Assembly (NCBI RefSeq): GCF_004798685.1
Contig: NZ_CP039291.1
Location: forward strand, 2,356,001-2,420,000
Length of the DNA: 64,000 nucleotides
Origin: Cellulomonas shaoxiangyii
Lineage (GTDB): Bacteria; Actinomycetota; Actinomycetes; Actinomycetales; Cellulomonadaceae
Direction: 5' to 3'
Numbering within the stretch: the stretch's first letter is position 1; each line of letters opens with the position of its first letter. The position numbers and the translations under genes are program-made. The notes below the pieces were generated by a model, which did not search any database, had not been told where the DNA came from, and saw only the letters and a list, made by a program, of their open reading frames with translations. This document shows, piece after piece, positions 1 to 10,487 of this stretch.

Positions 1-170
1 TCGCCGAGGACGGTGTAGTACACGTCGGCGTGCTGGAGGTCACCGGTCACCCGCACGTCGGTGATGGTGACGAAGCCGAGCCGCGGGTCCTTGACCCGCG
101 TGTCGATCATGCGCGCGACGACCTGCTGGATGCGCTCCGCGACCTTCCGCGCCCGAGCCGTGTCCGCCAT
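1..170 (-). CDS. rbfA: ribosome-binding factor A (N-terminal part, runs off window)
   Basis: Only the first 56 or so codons are present; the gene continues beyond base 1. The protein begins [15 protein letters not shown] and continues with a segment on fixed K-D-P-R and a D-V-Y-Y-T-V strand, which is the KH-like fold of RbfA. RbfA binds the 30S subunit near the 5' end of 16S rRNA and is needed for late 30S maturation and cold adaptation. The ATG at 170 is preceded by AAGGAAG, a good ribosome binding site. It lies downstream of infB on the same strand, the usual nusA-infB-rbfA order, but a strong hairpin sits between the two genes. Confidence 0.93.
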   Translation of the reverse strand, partial: MADTARARKVAERIQQVVARMIDTRVKDPRLGFVTITDVRVTGDLQHADVYYTVLG

Positions 171-243
171 GGCACTTCCTTTCTGCCCTCCCGGCGAGGT
201 GCCGGGCCGTGCCTGCTGAGGACGATCGGTCCTCCGGGAGGCG

Positions 244-280
244 CAGCGCGGGGGCGAGCCGTCGGCCCGCCCCCGCGCTG
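244..280 (-). terminator. hairpin terminator or attenuator after infB
   Basis: A perfect 13-bp inverted repeat (CAGCGCGGGGGCG at 244..256 with its complement at 268..280) and an 11-base loop begins 6 bases after the infB stop codon. There is no T tract. A second smaller hairpin (GAGGAC with GTCCTC, about 217..234) follows before rbfA. Position and stem strength support a terminator or a partial attenuator between infB and rbfA. Confidence 0.7.
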
Positions 281-285
281 ACACG

Positions 286-3204
286 TCACTTGCGCGGCTT
301 CTCGCGCATCTCCCACGTCTCGATGACGTCCTCGACCTGGAGGTCGTTGAACGACCCGAGGCCGATACCGCACTCGAAGCCCTCGCGGACCTCCGTGGCG
401 TCGTCCTTGAACCGCTTGAGCGACTCGATCGTGAGGTTGTCGCCCACGACCTTGCCGCGGCGCAGGACGCGCGCCTTGCTGTTCCGTCGGATCTCGCCCG
501 AGCGGACGATCGACCCGGCGATGTTGCCGAACTTGGAGGAGCGGAAGACCTCGCGCACCTCGGCGGAACCGAGCTGCACCTCCTCGTACTCCGGCTTGAG
601 CATGCCCTTGAGGGCCGCCTCGACGTCGTCGATCGCCTGGTAGATGACCGAGTAGAAGCGCACGTCGACGCCCTCGCGGTCGGCCAGGTCCTCGACGCGC
701 TCCGCGAACTTCACGTTGAAGCCGATGATGATCGCGTTGTCGACCGTGGCGAGGTTGACGTCGTTCTGCGTGATGGCACCCACCCCGCGGTGGATGACGC
801 GCAGCTCGACCTCCTCGCCCACGTCGATCTTGAGCAGGGCGTCCTCGAGCGCCTCGACGGCACCGGACACGTCGCCCTTGAGGACCAGGTTGAGGGTCTC
901 GACCTTGCCCTGCTGCAGCGCCTGCGTGAAGTCCTCGAGGCTGATGCGCTTGCGGCGCTTGGCCAGGAGGGCGGCGCGCTCGGCGGCCTCGCGCTTCTCC
1001 GCGATCTGCCGGGCGGTGCGCTCGTCGGGCGCCACGAGGAACGTGTCGCCGGCGCTCGGGACCGACGCCAGGCCGAGGACCTGGACCGGACGTGCCGGGC
1101 CCGCCTCGGTGACGTTGTCGCCGTGCTCGTCGAACATCGCACGGACGCGGCCGTGGGCCGTGCCCGCGACGATCGCGTCGCCGACGTGCAGCGTGCCCGA
1201 CTGGACGAGCACGGTCGCGACCGCACCACGCCCCTTGTCGAGGTTCGCCTCGATGGCCACGCCGCGCGCGTCCTTGTCGGGGTTCGCCCGCAGGTCGAGC
1301 GACGCGTCGGCCGTGAGCAGGACGGCCTCGAGGAGGTCCTCGATGCCCATGCGCTGCTTCGCCGACACGTTGACGAACATCGTGTCGCCGCCGTACTCCT
1401 CGGCCACGAGGTTGTACTCGGTCAGCTGCTGGCGGATCTTGTCGGGGTTGGCCCCCTCCTTGTCCACCTTGTTGACCGCCACGACGATCGGCACGTTCGC
1501 CGCCTGCGCGTGGTTGAGCGCCTCGATCGTCTGCGGCATCACGCCGTCATCGGCCGCGACCACGAGGATCGCGATGTCGGTGACCTGCGCACCACGGGCA
1601 CGCATGGCGGTGAACGCCTCGTGGCCCGGGGTGTCGATGAACGTGATGGCCCGGTCCCGGCCCTCGTGCTCGGTGCGCACCTGGTAGGCACCGATGTGCT
1701 GCGTGATGCCACCGGCCTCGCCCGCGACGACGTCCGTGGAGCGGATGGCGTCGAGGAGCTTGGTCTTGCCGTGGTCGACGTGACCCATGACGGTGACGAC
1801 CGGCGGACGCGCCGTGAGCTCGTCGTCGCCCTCGGCCTCGAGCTCGGCGTCGAGGTCGATGTCGAAGGACCCGAGCAGCTCGCGGTCCTCCTCCTCGGCC
1901 GACACCATCTCGATGACGTACCCGAGCTCGGTCGCGAGCGTGCCGAACGTGTCCTCGTCCAGCGACTGGGTGGCCGTGGCCATCTCGCCGAGGTGGAAGA
2001 GCACCGTCACGAGCGCCGCCGGGTTGGCGTCGATCTTGTCGGCGAAGTCGTTCAGCGACGACCCGTGCCGCAGCCGGATGACCGTCGAGCCGTTGCCGCG
2101 CGGGACGCTGACGCCACCGAGCGACGGGGCCTGCATGGCCTCGAACTCCTGGCGCTTGGCCCGCTTCGACTTCCGCCCACGGACCGGACGGCCGCCGGCA
2201 CGCCCGAAGGCGCCCTGCGTGCTGCCGCGACCGGCACCGCCGGGACGACCGCCGCCACCGCCGGGACGACCGGCGAAGCCGCCACCGCCACCGGGTGCGC
2301 CGCCGCCGGGACGACCGGCGTAACCGCCGCCACCGCCCCCACGACCGCCACCGGGGCCACCGCGGCCGGGGGCCGCGGGACGCTCGCCGGGACGACCGAC
2401 GCCGCTGGACGTACGGCCGGGCATCATGCCCGGGTTCGGGCGGGGACCGCCCGGACGCGGGGCCGGACGCGGACCGCCGGGACGGTCGCCCGCCGCGGCG
2501 GCGGGAGCGCCCTCGGGCGCCTGCCGGCGCTCGCCGGGACGCGGCATCCCCTGCGAGGGGGCGAACGGGTTGTTGCCCGGACGGGGACCGCCGGGACGCG
2601 GGCCGCCCGGACGCTCACCCTGGCGCGGCATGCCCTGCGAGGGCGCGAACGGGTTGTTGCCCGGACGGCCGGCGGGACGCGCACCACCGGGACGACCTGC
2701 GCCACCGCCCTGACCGCCACCCTGGCCACCGGGGCGCGGGGCGCCGGGGCGGGCAGCGGGAGCAGGACGGGCCGCGGGGGCCTGCGGCGCGCGGGGGGCG
2801 GGCGCCGGTGCTGCGGGAGCCGCCGGAGCGGGAGCCGGCGCGGGTGCCGGTGCGGACGCTGCGGGGCGCGGACCGGGAGCCGGCGCCGACGCGGCAGGAG
2901 CTGCCGGAGCCGGCGCGGAGGGTGCAGGCGCGGACGGGGCCGGGGGCGCCACCGGGGCTGCCGGAGCTGCGGGAGCCGGTGCGGACGCGGCAGGCGCCGC
3001 GGGGCGCGGTGCCGGCGCGGGGCGCGCGGCAGAGCCGTTGCCACCAGCGGCGGGATAGGTGTCGCGCAGCTTGCGCACGACGGGCGGCTCGATGGTCGAG
3101 GACGCCGAACGGACGAACTCTCCGAGCTCGCCGAGCTTGCCCATGAGGGTCTTGCTATCGACTCCGAGCTCCTTGGCGAGCTCGTAGACGCGGACCTTGG
3201 CCAC
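286..3204 (-). CDS. infB: translation initiation factor IF-2
   Basis: 972-aa GTPase that brings initiator fMet-tRNA to the 30S subunit and promotes subunit joining. In order: an N-terminal IF2_N domain (residues 1-50), a long disordered Pro/Ala/Gly/Arg-rich linker (about 55-370), a second IF2_N-like segment (about 375-430), the G domain with GHVDHGKT (about 473), DTPGHEA (about 522) and NKVD (about 575), and the C-terminal beta-barrel and fMet-tRNA domains. I chose the GTG at 3204 because it gives the family start ([10 protein letters not shown]) and has AGGAGAG just upstream; an open frame to 3273 lacks a ribosome site. The linker is long, as is common in actinobacteria. It follows ylxR in the rimP-nusA-ylxR-infB operon. 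Confidence 0.98.
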   Translation of the reverse strand: MAKVRVYELAKELGVDSKTLMGKLGELGEFVRSASSTIEPPVVRKLRDTYPAAGGNGSAARPAPAPRPAAPAASAPAPAAPAAPVAPPAPSAPAPSAPAPAAPAASAPAPGPRPAASAPAPAPAPAPAAPAAPAPAPRAPQAPAARPAPAARPGAPRPGGQGGGQGGGAGRPGGARPAGRPGNNPFAPSQGMPRQGERPGGPRPGGPRPGNNPFAPSQGMPRPGERRQAPEGAPAAAAGDRPGGPRPAPRPGGPRPNPGMMPGRTSSGVGRPGERPAAPGRGGPGGGRGGGGGGYAGRPGGGAPGGGGGFAGRPGGGGGRPGGAGRGSTQGAFGRAGGRPVRGRKSKRAKRQEFEAMQAPSLGGVSVPRGNGSTVIRLRHGSSLNDFADKIDANPAALVTVLFHLGEMATATQSLDEDTFGTLATELGYVIEMVSAEEEDRELLGSFDIDLDAELEAEGDDELTARPPVVTVMGHVDHGKTKLLDAIRSTDVVAGEAGGITQHIGAYQVRTEHEGRDRAITFIDTPGHEAFTAMRARGAQVTDIAILVVAADDGVMPQTIEALNHAQAANVPIVVAVNKVDKEGANPDKIRQQLTEYNLVAEEYGGDTMFVNVSAKQRMGIEDLLEAVLLTADASLDLRANPDKDARGVAIEANLDKGRGAVATVLVQSGTLHVGDAIVAGTAHGRVRAMFDEHGDNVTEAGPARPVQVLGLASVPSAGDTFLVAPDERTARQIAEKREAAERAALLAKRRKRISLEDFTQALQQGKVETLNLVLKGDVSGAVEALEDALLKIDVGEEVELRVIHRGVGAITQNDVNLATVDNAIIIGFNVKFAERVEDLADREGVDVRFYSVIYQAIDDVEAALKGMLKPEYEEVQLGSAEVREVFRSSKFGNIAGSIVRSGEIRRNSKARVLRRGKVVGDNLTIESLKRFKDDATEVREGFECGIGLGSFNDLQVEDVIETWEMREKPRK
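2538..2668 (-). repeat. duplicated Gly/Pro-rich segment inside infB linker
   Basis: Two near-identical copies about 84 bases apart; the 20-base core is identical at 2561..2580 and 2645..2664 (GCGAACGGGTTGTTGCCCGG). Each encodes an [12 protein letters not shown] peptide in the disordered IF2 linker. This is coding repetition, not a mobile or CRISPR repeat. Confidence 0.7.
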
Positions 3205-3273
3205 ATCTCTCCTGTCTCGGTCCGCCCGGACAGGTCGGACCGTCGTTAGTGCTGGGTAGTCATCGTCGGGCAC

Positions 3274-3669
3274 TCATCGCTGCGTGCTCATCGGGTCGCC
3301 ATCGGCTTCCAACCCGCTTTCCCTGTCGACGGTCGGCGTCGGTGTGGTCCCGGCGCCGTCGTGCTGCGGCTGTGGCTGCTGCTGGTCCGCGTGCCGCGTG
3401 ACGGCACCGGAGACCGCCTCCGTGTCGAGCGTGCCTGCGTGTCGCAGGGCCCGCCCGAACGCCCGCCGACGGACGGCGAGCTCGAGACAGTGCGGATCGG
3501 GGTGCAGCCACGCACCCCGGCCCGGCATCCGGCGACGCTCGTCCACGACGAGCACGGGATCACCCGTGGTCTCGCGTTCCAGCACCACCCTCAGCAGGGC
3601 CGATCTCGGACCGGTCGAGCGGCACCCCACGCACGTGCGCACCGGACCCAGATCGGGCACGGGAGGCAC
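3274..3669 (-). CDS. YlxR family (DUF448) RNA-binding protein
   Basis: About 131 aa. The conserved YlxR core is clear: VRTCVGCR near the N-terminus, an R-x-x-L-L-R segment, and PGRGAWLHPDPHCLELA, all features of the small nucleic-acid-binding fold always found between nusA and infB. Work in other bacteria ties YlxR to RNase P or to transcription control; the role here is not shown by the sequence. The tail after residue 85 is Gln/Pro/Asp-rich and probably disordered. The start is uncertain: GTG at 3669 or 3660, neither with a strong ribosome site. It sits 69 bases upstream of infB and downstream of nusA. Confidence 0.85.
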   Translation of the reverse strand: MPPVPDLGPVRTCVGCRSTGPRSALLRVVLERETTGDPVLVVDERRRMPGRGAWLHPDPHCLELAVRRRAFGRALRHAGTLDTEAVSGAVTRHADQQQPQPQHDGAGTTPTPTVDRESGLEADGDPMSTQR

Positions 3670-3743
3670 GGGATCGGGGGTCCGCCTGCTCGGCGAGGAG
3701 AGCCGGCCTTCCGGCCCAGCCTCCGTCAGTCTACCGTGCCGCC

Positions 3744-4784
3744 TCACCGTGCGTGACCGGAGGTCCCGTCCGTCGCGTCCGCGGGACGGTCGTCGCGCCC
3801 GTCGCCGGACTCCTGGGCGTCGGACCGGATGTCGATCCGCCAGCCCGTCAGCTTGGCGGCGAGGCGCGCGTTCTGGCCCTCCTTGCCGATCGCGAGGGAC
3901 AGCTGGTAGTCCGGCACGACCACCCGGGCGGCGCGCGCCTCGGGGTCGACGACCGTGACGGACAGCACACGGGCCGGTGAGAGCGCGTGGGCCACCATCG
4001 CGGCCGGGTCGTCCGCGTGGTCGACGATGTCGATCTTCTCGCCGTGCAGCTCGGTCATGACGGCCCGCACGCGCCCGCCCATCGGGCCGATGCAGGCGCC
4101 CTTGGCGTTGACGCCGGGCAGGGTCGCGCGCACGGCCATCTTGCTGCGGTGCCCCGCCTCGCGCGCCAGCGCGGTGATCTCGACCGTGCCGTCGGCGATC
4201 TCCGGGACCTCGAGCGCGAACAGCTTGCGGACCAGGTTCGGGTGCGTGCGCGACAGCGTGATCTGCGGGCCGCGCGCGCCCCGCGCGACGTCGAGGACGT
4301 ACGCGCGCAGCCGCTCGCCGTGCACGTACTTCTCGCCCGGCACCTGCTCGTGCTGCGGCAGCACCCCCTCGACGCCCCCCAGGTCCACCAGCACGGTGCG
4401 CGGGTCGCGGCCCTGCTGGATGACGCCGCCGAGCACCTCCCCCGCCTTGCCGCGGAACTGCCCGAGCACCTGGTCGTCCTCGGCGTCGCGCAGGCGCTGC
4501 ACGATCACCTGGCGCGCGGTCGCGGTCGCGATGCGGCCGAAGCCCGCGGGGGTGTCCTCGTACTCCGGCGTCTCGGCGTCCGGCTGCTCCGGGTCGACCG
4601 GGTCCTTCGCCCACACGGTCACGTGCCCCGAGCGGCGGTCCACCTCGACCCGGGCCCGCTGCTGCGCCCCCGGCGTGCGGTGGTACGCCGAGAGCAGCGC
4701 CTGCTCGATCGCCTCGACGAGCACGTCGAGGCTGATCTCCCGCTCGCGCTCGATCAGGCGCAGCGCCTGCATGTCGATGTCCAC
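3744..4784 (-). CDS. nusA: transcription termination/antitermination factor NusA
   Basis: 346-aa RNA-polymerase-associated factor that controls pausing, termination and antitermination. N-terminal RNAP-binding domain (1-105), S1 domain (about 115-182), then two KH domains with GPMGG (about 233) and GKEGQN (about 300). The E. coli C-terminal acidic repeats are missing, which is normal for actinobacteria. The GTG start at 4784 lies one base after the rimP stop and has GAGG seven bases upstream inside rimP, so the two are translationally coupled. Confidence 0.97.
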   Translation of the reverse strand: MDIDMQALRLIEREREISLDVLVEAIEQALLSAYHRTPGAQQRARVEVDRRSGHVTVWAKDPVDPEQPDAETPEYEDTPAGFGRIATATARQVIVQRLRDAEDDQVLGQFRGKAGEVLGGVIQQGRDPRTVLVDLGGVEGVLPQHEQVPGEKYVHGERLRAYVLDVARGARGPQITLSRTHPNLVRKLFALEVPEIADGTVEITALAREAGHRSKMAVRATLPGVNAKGACIGPMGGRVRAVMTELHGEKIDIVDHADDPAAMVAHALSPARVLSVTVVDPEARAARVVVPDYQLSLAIGKEGQNARLAAKLTGWRIDIRSDAQESGDGRDDRPADATDGTSGHAR

Positions 4785-4785
4785 G

Positions 4786-5331
4786 TCAGTCCTCGGTCTC
4801 CACGTCGTCGTCCTGGCCGGCCGCGCCGCTCAGGTCCACCTCCACCCGTCCCGACCGCACGTCGGGCCAGGGCACCGCGACGGGCGCCCCCTCCTTCGGC
4901 CGGCGACCCTTCCCGGGGTCGGTCACGGGCACGACCACGACGTCCGGGGCCGCGCCGGCGCCCACCTCGGTGAGGCGCCCGGCCACGACCGTGCCGTCCG
5001 CGCGGACGAGCGTGACGGACCGGCCGACCGCGCGCCGCCAGTGCCGCGGCTCCGTCAGGGGCCGGTCGACCCCGGGGCTGCTGACCTCGAGCGTGTAGGC
5101 GTCGGGGAGCACGTCGGTCGCGTCGAGCGCGTCGGACACGGCCTGCGTCACCTCGCCGATGCGGTCCAGGTCGAGCTCGCGCTCGTCCTCGGCCGTCTGG
5201 TCGACGACCACGCGGACCACGGTCCGGGAACCCGCGCCGGCGACGTGCAGGCCCTCCAGCAGGAGCCCGGCAGCCGTGACGGCGGGCTCCACGACCTCCC
5301 GCACCCGGGGTGCGGCTGCTGGCGCGACCAT
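4786..5331 (-). CDS. rimP: ribosome maturation factor RimP
   Basis: 181-aa factor for 30S assembly. The N-terminal alpha/beta domain ends in the family signature [11 protein letters not shown] (about residue 85), followed by the SH3-like C-terminal domain and an acidic tail ending ETED. ATG at 5331 has AGGAGG eight bases upstream, the best start. First gene of the rimP-nusA-ylxR-infB transcription unit; the bases upstream toward the divergent lipoprotein gene should hold its promoter. Confidence 0.95.
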   Translation of the reverse strand: MVAPAAAPRVREVVEPAVTAAGLLLEGLHVAGAGSRTVVRVVVDQTAEDERELDLDRIGEVTQAVSDALDATDVLPDAYTLEVSSPGVDRPLTEPRHWRRAVGRSVTLVRADGTVVAGRLTEVGAGAAPDVVVVPVTDPGKGRRPKEGAPVAVPWPDVRSGRVEVDLSGAAGQDDDVETED

Positions 5332-5488
5332 GACACGGCCTCCTGTCGGCTCTCGGCGTGGGCGGCACGAGCGGCGACCCTGGTGACGTTGTGGGCCCCC
5401 AGCGTAACGACTCGGGCGGCACCCTCCGTCCCCGGGGCGGTGCCGTGCTGCGCCTCGCGCCCGCACGCGCATGGGAGGATCGCGCCCG

Positions 5489-6592
5489 ATGGACCGTCCC
5501 GCTGCCCCCGCCCCGGCCCGCCGCCCGCGCACCCGCGCGCGCCTGCGTGCCGCGGTCGCCCTCGCCGCGGTGCTGCCGCTGGCGGCCTGCGGGCTGCGGC
5601 TCGAGACGCCGCCGCCGGTCGAGCCGTCCCCGGACGCGCTCGAGCAGGTGCGCGCGCGCACCGTGGCCGACGCGCTGGACCTCGCCGCCGACGCCGACGC
5701 CCTTGCGGCCGTCGTCCCGGAGGGTCCGGAGCGCACGGTCCTGCTGGACGTCGCGGCGTTCTCCGCGCGGCACGCCGAGGCGGCCGGCGGCGTCTACGAC
5801 TCGGGGCTGCCCGACCCGGCGCCCACGGCCTCGGCCTCGACCTCGACCACCACGACACCCGCCGGTGCCCCCGACGCGGCGACCCTGCTGGCCGAGCTCG
5901 TCGACGACGCGGCCGTCGCGGCCGACGACGCCGACACCGTGACCGACGGTCCCCTGGCCCGGCTCGTCGCCTCCGTCGCCACGTCCCGCGACGAGCTCGC
6001 CGACCGCCTGTCCGCCGCCACGGCGCTGCCGCGACCCGCGGCCGGCGCCGCGGCGGACGGGGCGCCGGACGGTTCGGCGGACGAGGCGGACCAGGCCACG
6101 CCCGGGGTGACGCCCGGGGCGACCGCGAGTGCGTCGTCGTCCCCGGGCGGTGAGGCGCCCGGGACGGGCACCGCCGCCCTGGTGGCCCTCGCCCTCGCGC
6201 ACGACGAGGCCGCCTACGGGTACGAGGTGGTCGCCGCGCGCGTCTCCGACGACGCGCGCGCGCGGGCCGTCGAGGCCGCGGCGCGCCACCGCGCCGACGC
6301 GAACCGGTGGGCTGCGACGGCCGGCGTCGCGGGACGCGCCGGCGACCCGCGGCGCGCGGCGTACGCGCTGCCGGGGGGCCTGGACGACCCGGCCGTCCTC
6401 GACGACCTCGTGCGCCGCCTGGAGTCGGGCGTCGCCGACGCGTACGCCGCCGCCGTGGCCGCGGCCGCCCCCGGGTCGCGCGCCGACCTCGTCGCCGGCC
6501 TGCGCCAGGCGCACGCCGCGGCGGCCGCGCGCGGTGCGGCGTCCGTGCCGTTCCCCGGCGTCCCGGAGCTGGCAACCGAGACGCTCGGCTGA
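5489..6592 (+). CDS. DUF4439-type putative lipoprotein
   Basis: 367 aa. An Arg-rich start, a hydrophobic stretch and a lipobox (L-P-L-A-A-C, about residues 30-36) mark it as a secreted lipoprotein. The middle is Ala/Asp/Thr-rich. The last 140 residues (from A-L-V-A-L-A-L-A-H-D-E-A-A-Y-G-Y) look like the four-helix ferritin-like DUF4439 domain, which begins with an E-x-x-A-x-Y-x-Y pattern. Function is unknown in the family. ATG at 5489 is preferred over 5471 because GGAGG lies between them. It is divergent from rimP and convergent with proS. I see nothing linking it to a metal or partner. Confidence 0.8.
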   Translation: MDRPAAPAPARRPRTRARLRAAVALAAVLPLAACGLRLETPPPVEPSPDALEQVRARTVADALDLAADADALAAVVPEGPERTVLLDVAAFSARHAEAAGGVYDSGLPDPAPTASASTSTTTTPAGAPDAATLLAELVDDAAVAADDADTVTDGPLARLVASVATSRDELADRLSAATALPRPAAGAAADGAPDGSADEADQATPGVTPGATASASSSPGGEAPGTGTAALVALALAHDEAAYGYEVVAARVSDDARARAVEAAARHRADANRWAATAGVAGRAGDPRRAAYALPGGLDDPAVLDDLVRRLESGVADAYAAAVAAAAPGSRADLVAGLRQAHAAAAARGAASVPFPGVPELATETLG

Positions 6593-6693
6593 GCGTCCGC
6601 GCGTCGAGCCGCCGCGGAGCCGTCACCCGTCCCCGTAGGGCGGGCGCACGGCAGCCCGGCGCTGACCCCGGCGCCGCGGTGCCCCTCCCGGGA

Positions 6694-8487
6694 TCAGCCG
6701 GCGAGGAGCCCGTCCACGAGCTCGGCGACGCGGTCCGCCGCGGCGTGCACCGAGACCTGCTCGGCGGTCCCGCCGGCCCGCGGGCGCACCTCGACGACGC
6801 CGTCCGCGAGACCGCGCCCGACCACCACGACGAGCGGGACGCCGAGCAGCTCGGCGTCGGCGAACTTCACGCCAGGCGACACCTTCGGCCGGTCGTCGTA
6901 GAGGACCTCGACGCCGCGCGCGGAGAGGGTCGTGGCGAGCGCCTCGGCGGCCGCGAACACCGCCTCGTCCTTGCCGGTCGCGACCACGTGCACGTGGGCC
7001 GGTGCGACGTGCGCGGGCCATGCGAGGCCGCGCTCGTCGTGGTGGGCCTCGGCGAGCGCCGCCAGCACGCGCGTGACGCCGATGCCGTAGGACCCCATGG
7101 TGACGACGACGGACTTGCCGTTCCGGTCGAGCACCGTCAGCCCCAGCGCCTGCGCGTACTTGCGGCCGAGCTGGAAGATGTGGCCGATCTCGATGCCCCG
7201 CGCGAGCTCGAGCGGGCCCGAGCCGTCGGGGGCCGGGTCGCCGGCACGCACCTCGGCGGCCTCCACGGTGCCGTCCGCCGTGAAGTCGCGGCCCGCGACG
7301 AGGTCGAAGACGTGCCGCCCCGGCTCGTTCGCGCCCGTGATCCACCGGGTGCCGGGCACGACGCGCGGGTCGAGCATGTAGCGCACCGACGCCCGCTCGC
7401 CGTCCGGCCCGGCGGGCGCGTTCGGCCCCACCGCCCCGGGGCCGAGGTACCCGCGCACCAGCTCCGGGTGCGCGGCGAAGTCCGCGTCCCCGGCGGGCTC
7501 GACCTCGGCGGGCGCGACGCCCGCCTCGAGGCGCTTGAGGTCGACCTCGCGGTCGCCGGGGAGGCCCACGACGACGAGCTCGCGCTCACCCGTCGGGTGC
7601 ACGAGCGCGAGGACCACGTTCTTCAGCGTGTCGGCCGCCGTCCACGGGCGGTCCGCACGCGCCTGGTGGGCGTTCGCGTGCGCGACCAGCGAGTCGATCG
7701 TGGGCGTGTCCGGCGTGTCCTCGACGTGGGCGGCGGGCGCGTCGGAGAGGTCCACGGGCTCGGGCACCGGCGTGGTGACGGCCTCGACGTTGGCCGCGTA
7801 CCCGCCCGCCGAGCGGACGAAGGTGTCCTCGCCGATCGCGGTCGGCGTGAGGAACTCCTCGGACCGGGAGCCGCCCATCGCGCCGGACGTGGCGGCGACG
7901 ATCACGAACTCGAGGCCGAGACGCCGGAAGATGCGCTGGTAGGCGGCCCGCTGGGCCTCGTACGCCCGCGCGAGGCCCTCGTCGTCCACGTCGAACGAGT
8001 ACGCGTCCTTCATGACGAACTCGCGGCCGCGGATGAGGCCGGCGCGGGGGCGGGCCTCGTCGCGGTACTTGGTCTGGATCTGGTACAGCGCGAGCGGCAG
8101 GTCCTTGTACGACGAGTACAGGTCCTTGACCAGGAGGGTGAACAGCTCCTCGTGCGTGGGCGCGAGGAGGTAGTCGGCCCCCTTGCGGTCCTTCAGGCGG
8201 AAGATGTTCGGGCCGTACTCGGCCCAGCGGCCCGTGGCCTCGTAGGGCTCCTTGGGCAGCAGCGCCGGGAAGTGCACCTCCTGGGCGCCGATGGCGTCCA
8301 TCTCCTCGCGGACCACGCGCTCGACCTTCGCCAGCACCCGCAGCCCGAGCGGCAGCCAGGTGTAGATGCCGGGCGCGGCACGGCGGATGTACCCCGCGCG
8401 CACGAGGAGCCTGTGGCTCGCCACCTCGGCGTCGGCGGGGTCCTCGCGCAGGGTGCGGACGAAGAGCGTGGACATGCGCAGGAGCAT
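6694..8487 (-). CDS. proS: prolyl-tRNA synthetase (bacterial type)
   Basis: 597-aa class II synthetase charging tRNA-Pro. It begins [15 protein letters not shown], the standard start of the family, with class II motif 2 (F-R-x-E-type segment around K-Y-R-D-E-A-R-P-R, about residue 140), the editing (INS) insertion in the middle, motif 3 (G-S-Y-G-I-G-V-T-R, about 450) and the C-terminal anticodon-binding domain. ATG at 8487 was chosen by homology; ATG 8475 is possible. The reading frame stays open to 9366 but that part is antisense to the glycosylase gene. Divergent from that gene. Confidence 0.97.
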   Translation of the reverse strand: MLLRMSTLFVRTLREDPADAEVASHRLLVRAGYIRRAAPGIYTWLPLGLRVLAKVERVVREEMDAIGAQEVHFPALLPKEPYEATGRWAEYGPNIFRLKDRKGADYLLAPTHEELFTLLVKDLYSSYKDLPLALYQIQTKYRDEARPRAGLIRGREFVMKDAYSFDVDDEGLARAYEAQRAAYQRIFRRLGLEFVIVAATSGAMGGSRSEEFLTPTAIGEDTFVRSAGGYAANVEAVTTPVPEPVDLSDAPAAHVEDTPDTPTIDSLVAHANAHQARADRPWTAADTLKNVVLALVHPTGERELVVVGLPGDREVDLKRLEAGVAPAEVEPAGDADFAAHPELVRGYLGPGAVGPNAPAGPDGERASVRYMLDPRVVPGTRWITGANEPGRHVFDLVAGRDFTADGTVEAAEVRAGDPAPDGSGPLELARGIEIGHIFQLGRKYAQALGLTVLDRNGKSVVVTMGSYGIGVTRVLAALAEAHHDERGLAWPAHVAPAHVHVVATGKDEAVFAAAEALATTLSARGVEVLYDDRPKVSPGVKFADAELLGVPLVVVVGRGLADGVVEVRPRAGGTAEQVSVHAAADRVAELVDGLLAG

Positions 8488-8574
8488 GGGAGCGAGCCTA
8501 GTGGGCGCCGTGCCGACCCCCGTCCGCGGGGCCGGAGGGGTGCGGGCGCGCAGGCCCTGGGCCAGGATGGGCCC

Positions 8575-9465
8575 GTGCCGGAGCTGCCCGAGGTCGAGGC
8601 GCTCGCGCAGTACCTGCGCGGGCGGACGGTCGGGCGCACGGTCACCCGGGTCGAGGTCGCCGCGATCAGCGCGCTGAAGACGTTCCGCCCGGCGCCGACC
8701 GCGCTGCGCGGGGGCACGGTGCTCGACGTCGGGCGCCACGGGAAGTGGCTGGACACGGTCGTCGAGACGCCCGCCGACGGTGTCCTGCACCTCGTCTGGC
8801 ACCTGTCCCGCGCCGGCTGGGTGCGCTGGTACGACGCGCTGACCGACCGGCCGGCGCGCCCGGGCAAGTCCCCCATCGCGCTGCGCGTCGGCTTCGACGA
8901 CGGCTCCGGCTTCGACCTGACCGAGGCGGGCACCCGCAAGCGGCTGGCGGTGCACGTGGTCGCCGACCCCGCCGAGGTGCCGCAGATCGCGACGCTGGGC
9001 GTCGAGCCGCTCTCCGACGCGTTCACCCCCGAGCGCCTGGGCGAGCTGCTCGCGGCACGCAACCAGCAGGTCAAGGGCCTGCTGCGCGACCAGGGCACGA
9101 TCGCCGGCATCGGCAACGCCTACTCCGACGAGATCCTGCTGGTGACGCGCACGAGCCCGTTCGCACCGACGCGCTCCTACGACGACGCGCGCACGCAGCG
9201 CCTGCACGAGGCGATCCGGACCGTGCTGACCGAGGCGGTCGAGGCCGCGTCCGGCAAGCCCGCCGCGGACCTCAAGGACGCCAAGCGGCAGGGGATGCGC
9301 GTGCACGGGCGCACCGGGCTGCCGTGCCCCGGCTGGGACGGCACGCCGTGCGGCGACACCGTGCACGAGGTGTCGTTCGCCGACTCCTCGCTGCAGTACT
9401 GCCCGACGTGCCAGACCGGCGGGAAGCCGCTCGCGGACCGGCGGCTGTCGCGGTTGCTGCGCTGA
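8575..9465 (+). CDS. Fpg/Nei family DNA glycosylase
   Basis: 296 aa. After GTG the protein starts P-E-L-P-E-V-E, with the catalytic N-terminal proline and Glu of the Fpg/Nei family, a conserved lysine in H-G-K-W-L-D (about residue 58), the helix-two-turn-helix segment [16 protein letters not shown] (about 180) and a C-terminal zinc finger. The family excises oxidised bases and nicks the abasic site. The finger has wide spacing in its first half (C-x7-C then C-x2-C), and the usual Arg of Fpg fingers is replaced by a D-S-S-L segment. Whether it prefers oxidised purines or pyrimidines cannot be told. Not the mutM usually found near rnc and smc. Confidence 0.92.
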   Translation: MPELPEVEALAQYLRGRTVGRTVTRVEVAAISALKTFRPAPTALRGGTVLDVGRHGKWLDTVVETPADGVLHLVWHLSRAGWVRWYDALTDRPARPGKSPIALRVGFDDGSGFDLTEAGTRKRLAVHVVADPAEVPQIATLGVEPLSDAFTPERLGELLAARNQQVKGLLRDQGTIAGIGNAYSDEILLVTRTSPFAPTRSYDDARTQRLHEAIRTVLTEAVEAASGKPAADLKDAKRQGMRVHGRTGLPCPGWDGTPCGDTVHEVSFADSSLQYCPTCQTGGKPLADRRLSRLLR

Positions 9466-9483
9466 GCCGTCCCGCCACGTCGG

Positions 9484-10389
9484 TCAGAACAGGACCGTGG
9501 CGTACTCCCCCACCTGGCGGAAGCCGACCGCCTGGTAGGCCCGGACCGCGCGCGTGTTGTACCCGTTGACGTAGAGCGACACCGTCGAGGCGATGTCGGC
9601 CCGGGTGGCCTGCACGACCGCCGCCATGCCGGTCTCCGAGAGCCGCTCCCCGCGCCGTTCGGGGTCGACCCACACGCCCTGGACCTGGGCGACGCCGCCG
9701 GCGACGGCCGGGACCTCGGCCTTGAACACGACGCGCGGGCGCCGCCACGTGCCGGCGGGCCGCTCGACCCGGACGAACGAACGCCCTTGCTCGATGAGCG
9801 CCCGGACCCGCTGCTCGTACGGACCGCCCGGCCCGCTGACCGGCGAGTACCCGACCTCCTCCGTGAACATCCGCACGCAGGCCGGGAGCACGGCGTCGTA
9901 CTCCTCCGGCACCGAGCGGCGCACCGCGGGGTCGGGGACGACGGCGGGGTCGCCGTCGATGACCATGGAGGGCTGGCTCGCCCGGATCTCCCGCTCGAGC
10001 GGCCACGCGCCGCGCAGCCGCGACCAGAGCCCGAGGACCGCGTCCGCGGGACCGACGATCGAGGAGCACCGCCGCCCGCGCGTGCGTCCCAGCGCGGCGA
10101 ACGCCGCCAGCGCGCGCGACGCCGACGCGTCGTCGTCGGTCGCGAGGACCGGCACGAGGTTCGCCCCGGCCCAGCAGATTGCCCGCAGCTCGTCGTCCTC
10201 GGCGTAGCCCCACAGCTCGCCGCCGGCCCGGCGCAGCCCGGTGGCGGCGGCCTGCTCGAGCCGGCTCGCGGCGAGCACGGACCCGACGGGGTCGCTCGCA
10301 CAGACGGCCAGCGCCGCCGCGACGTCGCCGTCGTCGAGGACCGCGGCCCCCGTGCGTCCCCCGCGCGCCGTCGCGCGCACAGCCGTCAT
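9484..10389 (-). CDS. GNAT family N-acetyltransferase with N-terminal DUF4081
   Basis: 301 aa. The N-terminal half resembles DUF4081 (two-domain GNATs of actinobacteria). The C-terminal half is a GNAT fold with V-Q-G-V-W-V-D-P-E-R-R-G-E-R-L-S as the acetyl-CoA binding segment and V-N-G-Y-N-T-R-A-V-R-A-Y-Q as the last helix. Substrate unknown. ATG at 10389 has no Shine-Dalgarno sequence; CACAAT lies exactly six bases upstream, suggesting a leaderless mRNA. It sits between ispG and the convergent glycosylase gene. Confidence 0.88.
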   Translation of the reverse strand: MTAVRATARGGRTGAAVLDDGDVAAALAVCASDPVGSVLAASRLEQAAATGLRRAGGELWGYAEDDELRAICWAGANLVPVLATDDDASASRALAAFAALGRTRGRRCSSIVGPADAVLGLWSRLRGAWPLEREIRASQPSMVIDGDPAVVPDPAVRRSVPEEYDAVLPACVRMFTEEVGYSPVSGPGGPYEQRVRALIEQGRSFVRVERPAGTWRRPRVVFKAEVPAVAGGVAQVQGVWVDPERRGERLSETGMAAVVQATRADIASTVSLYVNGYNTRAVRAYQAVGFRQVGEYATVLF

Positions 10390-10395
10390 GGCCCG

Positions 10396-10401
10396 ATTGT
10401 G
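10396..10401 (-). promoter_or_regulatory. possible -10 box for a leaderless GNAT transcript
   Basis: CACAAT on the minus strand, six bases before the ATG of the acetyltransferase gene, which lacks a Shine-Dalgarno sequence. No convincing -35 is seen. Confidence 0.35.
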
Positions 10402-10487
10402 CCCCACGTCACACTTCGGTGCCCGGTCGTCGGCGTGCCGGGTACCGGGCGCGTCGGACCCCATCGCGGTCGTGGCGGACGGTCCCG

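Noticed and set aside
2538..2668. Repeats that could suggest a CRISPR
   Set aside because: Only two copies, in frame inside the IF2 linker, coding for a common Pro-rich peptide.
8488..9366. N-terminal extension of proS to 9366
   Set aside because: ProS homology begins at 8487 and the extension is antisense to the glycosylase gene.
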